Assembly: GCF_016097555.1 (NCBI RefSeq)
Contig: NC_054708.1
Coordinates: 2,794,339 to 2,858,338 of the forward strand
Reading direction: 5' to 3'
Source: Gigantopelta aegis
Taxonomy: Eukaryota; Mollusca; Gastropoda; Neomphalida; Peltospiridae
Length of the DNA: 64,000 nt
This document shows positions 56,024-64,000 of this stretch, piece by piece (positions within the stretch are counted from its first letter, which is position 1; each line of letters starts with the position of its first letter). The notes under the pieces are model-generated. The model had not been told where the DNA came from, made no database searches, and was given only the letters and a program-made list of their open reading frames with translations. Made by a program: the position numbers and the translations under genes.

Positions 56024-59000
56024 ATGGCTAATTCAGTCATTCAGTGGAACTGCCGTGGGCTTAGGCCCAATTTTGATGAATTAAGTCTTTTAATTCAAAA
56101 ACATAATTCTCTTGCAGTGTGTCTTCGGGAAACTTTCTTGAAGGACACTGATCATATTACTATGAGAGGATTTAACCTCTATCATAAATTTCAAGAAACT
56201 GAAAATAGAGCATCTGGGGGTGTTTCCATTCTTGTTAATGAAAACTTTCCTCAGAGTATAGTGACATTAAATACCAATTTACAAGCTGTGGCTGTAAAGG
56301 TCACGGCTCATAAAACTATAACTCTGTGTTCAGTTTATTTACCTCCTCGAAACCATTTTGATTTTAATTCAAGAGATCTTCAAGATCTCATTAATCAGCT
56401 CCCTACTCCCTTCATTGTTATGGAAGATTTTAATGGTCACCACACTTTGTGGGGATGCGAGGATGTAAATATTAGAGGAAAACAATTGGAAGACTTAATT
56501 CTCAAAAATGACTTACTTTTATTCAATGATAAAAGTCATACATATTTTCATTCTGCAAGTGGTTCTTTCACTTCTATAGATTTAACCCTTTGTAGTCCTT
56601 CACTTTTTCTTGATCTCTCCTGGAAAGTTGGTTCAGACCCTTGTGGTAGTGACCACTTTCCCATTATTTTGGAGAATGATGGACCACCATCACTTGAAAG
56701 GGTTCAAAGGTGGAAGTTGGCGAAGGCAAATTGGGGTCAGTTTCAGCATCTGTGCAGCACTCGTCTGCAACAATTTGTCATTACGGATGTTGATGATCCC
56801 ATATCTTTGTTCACTTCTATCTTGAAGGATATTGCAGATGAAACTATTCCTAAGACTTCGGCAGTGCCAAAGCGTTTCAATAAACCATGGTTTAATGATA
56901 CGTGCAAAGATGCATTCAAAGAGCGAAACAGGTTGCTTGAGCGGTTCAAACGTGAACCTACAGCAGACAACCTGAATGCATTTCGTATTGCTAGGGCTAA
57001 GGCTCGCAGAGAGATTAGACGGAGTAAGAAATCATCTTGGAGATCTTTTGTCTCCAAGTTGAATTCACAAACATCAGTGAAATCTGTCTGGAATAGGATC
57101 CGTAAACTCAAAGGTAAAGAATCCAGTAATACAGTTCATCATTTGTCTGTCAATGACACGGATGTCACGTCTCATCGTGACATTGCCAATGCATTGGCAG
57201 ACAACTTTTCTCATAACTCATCTTCTGCTTTCAGTACAGATGCTTTTACATCTGTCAGAACTAAAGCTGAAAAGCAGTCCATTAATTTTTCATCCGAAAA
57301 TGCTGAAGTGTACAACAGGCATTTCTCTATGGAGGAATTGCAGGATGCTCTTCGTAGAACCCATGATACTTCAGTAGGACCGGATGAAATTCATTATCAG
57401 TTATTAAAACATTTACCTGAATCATCTTTGATGGTTCTTTTGAATATTTATAATAACATCTGGATTTCTGGAGACTTTCCTTCTGATTGGAGGAAAGCTA
57501 TTATCATTCCTATTCCCAAGCCTGGTAAGGATCCAACCAATCCTACTAGTTATCGCCCTATCGCTTTGACAAGTTGCATTGTAAAACCATGGAACGCATG
57601 ATCAATCGTCGACTTGTCTGGTATCTCGAATCTCACAAATTGCTCACTAACGTGCAATGTAGGTTCAGATCTAGACGTAGCACGGTTGATCATCTTGTTA
57701 GATTTGAAACGTTTTGTAGGGAAGCTTTCATCCATAATCAGCACTTGGTTTCAGTGTTTTTTGATTTGGAGAAGGCTTACGATACCACGTGGAAGTATGG
57801 GATTTTAAACGACCTTCATGGCATGGGCCTTAGAGGTCGCCTTCCTGTTTTTATATCTCAATTTTTAAGAGATAGATCTTTTAAAGTCCGGGTGGGGTCG
57901 ACTTTGTCCGACATTCACCCACAGGAGATGGGTGTACCTCAAGGTAGCATCCTGTCTGTAACTTTATTTTCTGTGAAAATTAACAGCATCACCCAGTGTT
58001 TAACACCTGGTGTGGATTGCTCGTTATATGTCGATGATTTTCAGATTTGCTATAGATCGTCCAATATGAGTATCATTGAGCGTAAGTTGCAGCTTTGTTT
58101 GAATAAACTTCATCAATGGGCAACTGACAATGGTTTTCGATTCTCAAAGGCAAAAACGGTTTGTATGCATATCTGCCAGAAAAGAGGTCTCCACTTAGAC
58201 CCACAGTTGTTTTTGGACAAAAATCCAATTCCAGTTGTGGAGGAGACTAAATTTCTGTGGGTTATATTTGACAGGAAGCTATCTTTTGTGCCCCATCTCA
58301 AATATGTTAAAAAGAAGGGCTTGAAAGCTCTCAATATTTTAAAAGTTATTGGTAATACAGAATATGGAGGAGACCGAAAGGTTATGCTCCGTCTGTATAG
58401 ATCTCTTGTAAGGTCTAAACTAGATTATGGATGCATTGTGTATGGGTCGGCACGCAAGTCTTGCTTGCAGATGCTAGATCCTATACACAATCAGGGAATT
58501 AGACTTTGTCTTGGTGCATTTAGAACATCTCCTGTAGAGAGCCTGTACGTTGATGCACACGAACCTTGCAGTATGCTGCCAAGATTAAATCTTTACCAAC
58601 ACATCCAACACATGATGCGGTGTTTGATAACAAATATATGAAGTTGTTTGATGCAAGGCTGAATGCTATTCGTACATTTGGTCTTCGCATTAAGCGTTTT
58701 TTGTCGCTTTCTAACATTGATTTAACTGACACTTTGGAAACTCCTTCATATTTTGTTTTACCACCTTGGTGTATTATACCACCTATAATTGTGTTTCATC
58801 TTTCGCACCTAAAGAAAGATCGTACAGATGCTGTTGTGTACAAACAGTTTTTCATGGAAATTCAGGACAAGTACCGTGATTACATTCCTGTGTATACAGA
58901 TGGATCACGGGATGGGAATTCTGTGGCTTGTGCTACAGTTTTTCCATCAGACACAATACTTTCCATGCGACTGCCCGACTCAGCATCAATCTTTAGTGCT

Positions 59001-59684
59001 GAAGTTTGGGCAGTCATTAGAGCCTTAGAAGAAATCAAAGATTCAATAGCATCCAAATTTATTATTTTTACAGACTCACTTTCGTGTCTCCAAGCTTTAC
59101 GTAATATGAAGCTGGACCATCCCTTAATTGGGATGGTGATACGAAAGTGTGTCTTTTTATCTATTGCCAACAAAGATGTTGTATTTTGTTGGATGCCCAG
59201 CCATGTTGGCATCAGGGGCAATGAAAAGGCAGATTCAGCTGCCAAGTCTGCTTTGGATTTGCCTCATGCCAGGGTTGGTGTACCTTATACTGATTTTAAA
59301 AATAATATCAACCAATTTATCTTTTCGACTTGGCAACGTGATTGGGACGGTGAGATTGCGAGCAAGCTTCATGCTATCAAGCCAGTCTTGCGAGAGTGGC
59401 AGTCCTCCTATAGACAGTGCAGGAAGGATGAAGTAGTCTTGTGTCGTGCCCGCATCGGTCACACTCACTTGACCCATTCATTTGTCTTAAAGAAAGATCC
59501 TCCACCTCAGTGTGAGTACTGTCAGTGTACTCTGACGGTACGCCACATTTTGGTGGAGTGTAAGCATCTTCATGAAACTCGAAAAGATATTTTTGGTCAA
59601 AGTAATGTGATGGAATCATTTCGATTCCATCCAGAACGTATTTTACAATTTTTACGCGACACCGAGTTTTATTCTAAATTTTAA
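56024..59684 (+). pseudogene. LINE ORF2: endonuclease, reverse transcriptase and RNase H, frameshifted
   Basis: Start chosen at MANSVIQWNCRGLRPNF. The endonuclease (56024 to about 56680) shows QWNCRGL, SVYLPP, DFNGHHTLWG and GSDHFPI. The reverse transcriptase (about 57400-58330) shows PIPKPGKDPTNPTSYRPIAL, FFDLEKAYDTTWK, GVPQGSILS and the catalytic YVDD near 58027. RNase H (about 58890-59260) has YTDGS, SAEVWAV, FTDSLSC and NEKADSAAKSA, so all its acidic residues are present. A Cys/His motif (CEYCQCTLTVRHILVEC) lies near the C-terminus. Two lesions break the frame: a one-base change near 57580, before KTMERMINRRL, and a short deletion with frameshift near 58570. The endonuclease reads MEDFNG where the family usually has GDFN. 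Confidence 0.92.
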
Positions 59685-60187
59685 TTATATCTATCTGTGA
59701 TATTTGTATTTTTACACAGTCCTTTACACTGTGTTTTTATTTAACTGTTGAATTTTTATATTCATGTTGATCATAAAACAATTGTTTTTGCATTTACCAT
59801 TGTTTGACACCCAATAGCCGATGTATTTTACGTGCTGGGGTGTCGTTAAACATTCATTCATTCATTCATTCATTCATTCTATAAGGAGCGTTGCGATTCG
59901 TTGCAATCAGATCTCATCGCATCCAATGAAATTTAAGCATTTTGTGGCACGATTTCTTGACTACATGTATCAAGGCTGAATACGAGGAACGAATATTAGC
60001 CTTGATTTATGAAGATGACAGTGAATATGATGAAGAGATATTTAACTACATAAAAAAATAAAGTTGTTAAAGAGATATTTAGCTAAAAATCAAATATATG
60101 TGACTACTAATCCAACATACATGTATGAAAAATTCAAAAGGAGACCGAGAACATACTAAGTATCAAAACGAAGAGAAGAAATACAAT

Positions 60188-60643
60188 CTAAGTTTTAAAT
60201 AAGTTGTGACAAATTGACCAAAATTTTGTGAATTTATCATAATTGCACGCGGAAACGGCTGTTGCTTTTGTCACATAATAGTATTCAGTCAACTCTTTTT
60301 GGATCCATTTCAAACTGGGTACATGTGCATTGAAATGACTTTTAAATATTAAGTGTTTTGTAACAAGTACAATGGCATTAATGGGATCATTATTTCTGGT
60401 TTTAAAACCAAAAATTACATTTTCTTTATTAAATTTAATGTTGCTGCCTGTTTTTACATGAATCCAGTTCTGAATATCAGTCCCAATTGAGTTGACTAAA
60501 GTCCATTCCCAAAATAAATGGATAATTGTACCAAGTTCTAAATTACAAAAATTACACTTCGAACAAGAAATATAACCAATTTTATATAAATAGGTATTAA
60601 CAGGAAGTATATTATGAATTATTTTAAAATTAAACCAGCGCAA
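60188..60643 (-). pseudogene. LINE ORF2 C-terminus (zf-RVT region)
   Basis: MRWFNFKIIHNILPVNTYLY, then CSKCNFCNLELGTIIHLFWE: the Cys/His C-terminal segment that follows the reverse transcriptase in L1-type ORF2 proteins. 151 residues are open to the natural stop, but the catalytic domains are missing, so this is a truncated copy. Confidence 0.85.
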
Positions 60644-60688
60644 TTCACTATTATCAGTACAGCATAAAGGAATTATAAAACAAACTTC

Positions 60689-60880
60689 CTGTGGCTTGAA
60701 AATAAACTATTCGAAATCGAAAGTCATATGGATAGGCAGAAAACCAATACACCAAAGATGTCTATCATCATGTAAAATGGAAATTAGAATGGGTGCAGAA
60801 CAGTTTGAAGATGACTTAAAACAAATTATTGTAATCAATTTTGAAATCATAATAAATGAAATGAAAAAGTTAATAAAGAT
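60689..60880 (+). pseudogene. Outermost LINE, middle piece
   Basis: CGLKINYSKSKVIWIGRK resumes exactly where the 53168-53561 fragment was cut, then GAEQFEDDLKQIIVINF and MKKLIKI, up to the TIR element at 60881. Confidence 0.85.
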
Positions 60881-61578
60881 CAGGGGTCTATTTCACTAAA
60901 CATCGTAAGTTTACGTCTTCTACTAGCAGTTATACCGGTCGTGCGTTTACACGTGTCTGACGTCTATATCACTAACCATCGTAAGTTTACGTCTTCTACT
61001 AACAGTTATACCGGTCGTGCGTTTACACGTGTTTGACGTCTATATCACTAACCATCGTAAGTTTACGTCTTCTACTAGCAGTTATACCGGTCGTGCGTTT
61101 ACACGTGTTTGACGTCTATATCACTAAACATCGTAAGTTTACGTCTTCTACTACCAGTTATACCGGTCGTGCGTTTACACGTGTTTGACGTCTATATCAC
61201 TAAACATCGTAAGTTTACGTCTTCTACTACCAGTTATACCGGTCGTGCGTTTACACATGTTTGACGTCTATATCACTAAACATCGTAAGTTTACGTCTTC
61301 TACTACCAGTTATACCGGTCGTGCGTTTACACATGTTTGATGTCTATTTCACGTAGAAAATTGTATCATTACGGAATAAGCAGCATTTTAAAGATAAAAG
61401 AAAATGAAATATGTGTATTTCTAAGTATATTGGTTGACCTATAATAGTAATAAGAATTGTGGTTTAGTCGTAGATTTACGTTTACGTGTATAACAAGGCT
61501 TACGATGTTTAGTTTAGTCGTAGATTTATGTTTACGTGTATAACAAAGGCTTACTATGTTCTGTGAAGTTGGGCCCAG
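60881..61578. mobile_element. TIR element with 76-bp array, inserted in the LINE
   Basis: The left end GGGGTCTATTTCACTAAACA and the right end, inverted as GGGCCCAACTTCACAGAACA, share about 20 of the first 27 bases. Six 76-bp units start at 60901, 60977, 61053, 61129, 61205 and 61281 with CATCGTAAGTTTACGTCTTC, the motif of the left end itself. On the right two shorter inverted units (TCGTAGATTTACGTTTACGT, GGCTTACGATGTTTAG) occur at 61465-61560. LINE coding sequence is present on both sides. Confidence 0.75.
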
Positions 61579-61940
61579 GGCTATATAAATTGAATAGTCG
61601 TTTTTAAATATTTAATAATTCCTAAAATAACTCACCTATTAAATTCATTGCCAAACCCGCCAGAACAAACAATAAAACTGAAAATTTTACCTCAAAGCTA
61701 TTCAAACAGCGGCATTAAAATTATAAATATTTCGAATATTTTGAAGTTACTATAAAAATATGTGTACAAAAGCTTATTGCGTGTGGGGATTATTTTATCA
61801 AAATACAAATTAAGAAATTAAAAAAACTATTTTTGGAAAAATGTCACAGAGTTGGTGTTTAATTCAACAAAAACAAATCCCACAAAGCATAAATGAAATA
61901 ATCAGAATCAGTACTTGGTATAACAATAAAATAACTATTG
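61579..61940 (+). pseudogene. Outermost LINE, right piece
   Basis: THLLNSLPNPPEQTIKLKIL, NSGIKIINISNILKLL, then in another frame SWCLIQQKQIPQSI and STWYNNKITI, matching the same segments of the copies at 9.3 and 30.8 kb. It runs into the 94-bp array. Confidence 0.8.
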
Positions 61941-61944
61941 ACCA

Positions 61945-62975
61945 GAAACCAGCGGCAAATGTGTCTGACAAGGACCAGGTTCATTTGAATCATACTGAGG
62001 ACAAACACAAACAAATAGGTTACAATATCATCACACCGCGGTACGTGTGTCAGAGACAGACAGGGGGCCAGGTTCGTTTTAATCCTAGTTTACAACAAAC
62101 ACAAACAAATAGGTTACAACATCATCACACCACGGTACGTGTGTCAGAGACAGACAGGGGCCCAGGTTCGTTTTAATCCTAGTATAGAACAAACACAAAC
62201 AAATAGGTTACAATATCATCTCACCACGGTACGTGTGTCAGAGACAGACAGGGGCCCAGGTTCGTTTTAATCCTAGTCTAGAACAAACACAAACAAATAG
62301 GTTACAATATCATCTCACCACGGTACGTGTGTCAGAGACAGACAGGGGGCCAGGTTCGTTTTAATCCTAGTATAGAACAAACACAAACAAATAGGTTACA
62401 ATATCATCACACCGCGGTACGTGTGTCAGAGACAGACAAGGGGGTCAGGTTCGTTTTAATCCTAGTATAGAACAAACACAAACAAATAGGTTACAATATC
62501 ATCTCACCACGGTACGTGTGTCAGAGACAGACAGGGGGCCAGGCTCGTTTTAATCCTAGTATAGAACAAACACAAACAAATAGGTTACAATATCATCTCA
62601 CCACGGTACGTGTGTCAGAGACAGACAGGGGGCCAGGCTCGTTTTAATCCTAGTCTAGAACAAACACAAACAAATAGGTTACAATATCATCACACCGCGG
62701 TACGTGTGTCAGAGACAGACAGGGGGCCAGGCTCGTTTTAATCCTAGTCTAGAACAAACACAAACAAATAGGTTACAATATCATCACACCGCGGTACGTG
62801 TGTCAGAGACAGACAGGGGGCCAGGTTCGTTTTAATCCTAGTATAGAACAAACACAAACAAATAGGTTACAATATCATCACACCACGGTACGTGTGTCAG
62901 AGACAGACAGGGGGCCAGGCTCGTTTTAATCCTAGTCTAGAACAAACACAAACAAATAGGTTACAATATCATACG
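61945..62975. repeat. 94/95-bp tandem array, about 11 copies
   Basis: The unit contains CAAACACAAACAAATAGGTT, GGTACGTGTGTCAGAGACAG and GTTCGTTTTAATCCTAGTAT. The first copy is clearly older (more diverged) than the rest. Confidence 0.95.
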
Positions 62976-63339
62976 TCCAATGGATGTTAAAACGTGAACC
63001 ATTATTAAATACGACAACACCATCGACTGTTTTGGTATGTGTTTAATACGGCTATTCCTATATAATACACTGCTTCACATAATCGTCAACGTTTATAGAT
63101 TATGTAGCCCAATCTCCGCATTCTTACTGGAGTGCTGTGTCTATCTGACTTATATCATCTGTCTTCTCATATGTCTGAACCCATTCAATGGCATTCTTGC
63201 GTTGAGTCTGAAATACCAACAAAAACAAAACACTCAAGTATTGTGTTTGTATACATTATATTGTTATATTAAATTAAAAAGCACAACAACGGCAATTAAC
63301 CACGGCAATCGGCAATGCCGTGCATAGGCGTACGGGTTC
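62976..63339. other. Spacer
   Basis: No supported gene; a 96-codon frame has no motif. Near 63296-63325 the words CCACGGC and GCCGTG begin a series that recurs to 63790. Confidence 0.4.
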
Positions 63340-63550
63340 TCATTTTTGTAAAGGGGTGGAGGGTAGGGGCAGGCTGGCTTTTGTCTGAATTAAACGAAAA
63401 TGTCCGAATCTGGATAACAACATTTATTCATATTACCATTACTACCAAACAGCTATATAGGACTGCAGTCGAATCACTACTCATTTTTACATAGATTACA
63501 ACTAATTCTGAACGTAGAATGATGGAAATATATGGTAAAAAGGTATCAAG
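63340..63550 (+). repeat. Dispersed repeat, copy 2
   Basis: Second copy of the 33215-33420 sequence (AAAATGTCCGAATCTGG, CATTACTACCAAACAG, AGATTACAACTAATTC). Confidence 0.65.
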
Positions 63551-64000
63551 TTAGCATATTTTTCCCGCCCCCACCCCACCCCACTGCTCCTTGTCTCGTA
63601 CCATTGATATTGACCTGGTATTTTCAGTTTTCCAGAGCATATATTTTGCCACGGAACATTCAATTTTCTAGTTTAGATTTTCTAATCAATTAATTTTGTT
63701 TTAATAATACCAACAAAGTAAACTCCTCACTTACACATTAACCACAAAACTGCCATGGAAAATGCCGTGGAGACTATTTTTCCACGGCATATTTTTTTGC
63801 CGTGGCCATTTTCGTAATTGCCACGATTGAAAGCATGGCATTCGCTTGACGTCATACGACGGCTCTCTGCCATCATCTATCGTCCATTCGTATCTAATAA
63901 TTATTACAGTATATCACCTTTACGAGAGAAGACAAGGTCATTTTTCCTTTCAGACTCACTTAACCTGTGTATTTCGTGATAAATCATCCTCCACTTCTCA
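63551..64000. other. Spacer with CCACGGC hairpins
   Basis: ATGCCGTGG faces its inverse CCACGGCAT at 63760-63788, with further GCCGTGG and GCCACG words nearby. No gene is seen. Confidence 0.5.

Larger units (their letters stand above)
54232..59877 (+). mobile_element. I-superfamily LINE, nearly full length (innermost layer)
   Basis: A 5646-bp non-LTR retrotransposon with 5' UTR (54232-54717), a zinc-knuckle ORF1, an ORF2 with endonuclease, reverse transcriptase and RNase H, and a 3' tail ending in an ATTC repeat. It is flanked by the 13-bp TSD TCTATAAGGAGCG (54219-54231 and 59878-59890), which lies inside the MITE. RNase H plus a knuckle-type ORF1 place it in the I superfamily (I or Nimb-like). 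Its 3' end (59803-59877) is shared with SINE-A. Frame lesions in ORF2, and possibly one in ORF1, make this copy inactive, but the short list of damage suggests recent insertion. Confidence 0.93.
53928..60017. mobile_element. MITE with 9-bp TSD (fourth layer), split by a LINE
   Basis: The left part (53928-54231) begins CATCTTCATAAATCAAGACT, the right part (59878-60017) ends with the inverse, and the two together correspond to the complete 375-bp MITE at 7953-8327 in reverse orientation. It is flanked by exact 9-bp TSDs ACAGTGAAT (53919-53927 and 60018-60026). Confidence 0.92.
53864..60676 (-). mobile_element. 5'-truncated L1/Tx1-like LINE (third layer)
   Basis: About 715 bp of LINE sequence, itself split by the MITE at 53928-60017, lie between exact 12-bp TSDs AAAACAAACTTC (53852-53863 and 60677-60688). 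On the minus strand it runs from a truncated 5' end at 60676 through the coding end at 60188-60643 to an AATAAA-containing A-rich 3' end at 53864. The exact TSD and A-rich end are the signature of target-primed insertion. Confidence 0.85.

Overview
The window is animal nuclear DNA, most likely from a mollusc (this is inference). The evidence is intron-containing genes with GT/AG splice sites, intracellular lipid-binding protein genes with the animal four-exon structure, several tRNA-headed SINE families, LINE retrotransposons, Mutator-like DNA transposons, and very many tandem repeats. There are no operons and no prokaryotic signals. Most of the 64 kb is repeat; host coding sequence amounts to a few kilobases.

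Layout. 1-1.45 kb: a 44/31-bp tandem array, a SINE, and the first coding exon of a fatty-acid-binding-protein (FABP) gene on the minus strand that continues beyond the left edge. 1.5-13.3 kb: AT-rich spacer, short terminal-inverted-repeat (TIR) elements, SINEs, large 47-bp and 22-bp arrays, an L1/Tx1-like LINE fragment and a MITE with a 9-bp target-site duplication (TSD). 13.75-24.8 kb: a complete second FABP gene (minus strand, four exons, 136 residues by my splicing), whose introns carry 12/13-, 25- and 30-bp arrays, SINEs and a 3-kb TIR element filled with 53-bp palindromic units. 25-34 kb: spacer, a 76-bp array, poly-G/C tracts, a LINE 3' fragment. 34.2-37.0 kb: CpG-rich open frames on the minus strand that I cannot identify. 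37.5-45.05 kb: a 67-bp array, then two exons of an unidentified plus-strand gene; the intron holds a broken Mutator-like transposase between two direct copies of a 450-bp element. 46.2-51.3 kb: a minus-strand gene for a secreted Gly/Arg/Gln-rich repeat protein, with a signal-peptide exon, a 12-nt microexon and one large repeat exon. 53.2-61.9 kb: transposons nested five deep, with the order of insertion fixed by three exact TSDs; the innermost is a nearly full-length but frameshifted I-superfamily LINE. 61.9-64 kb: a 94-bp array and spacer.

How it fits together. The two FABP genes are tandem, same-strand paralogues. The unidentified plus-strand gene and the glycine-rich gene converge, their ends about 1.2 kb apart. 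The innermost LINE ends in a 3' tail almost identical to that of the commonest SINE here (SINE-A), so relatives of that LINE are the likely mobilising partner. A recurring pattern is tandem arrays lying inside, or grown from, ends of TIR DNA elements (12.6, 18.8 and 60.9 kb), which suggests that transposon ends seed minisatellites in this genome.

Names used below: SINE-A has a head like GGGCGGGACGTAGCCCAGTG and ends GTGTCGTTAAACAAAACAAA; SINE-B has a head like CTCGGTGGCGCAGTGGTTAA and ends near AAGCACGAAAATAAGTTGAA; SINE-C ends GCGTCGTTAAATAAAACATT. All boundaries were read by eye.
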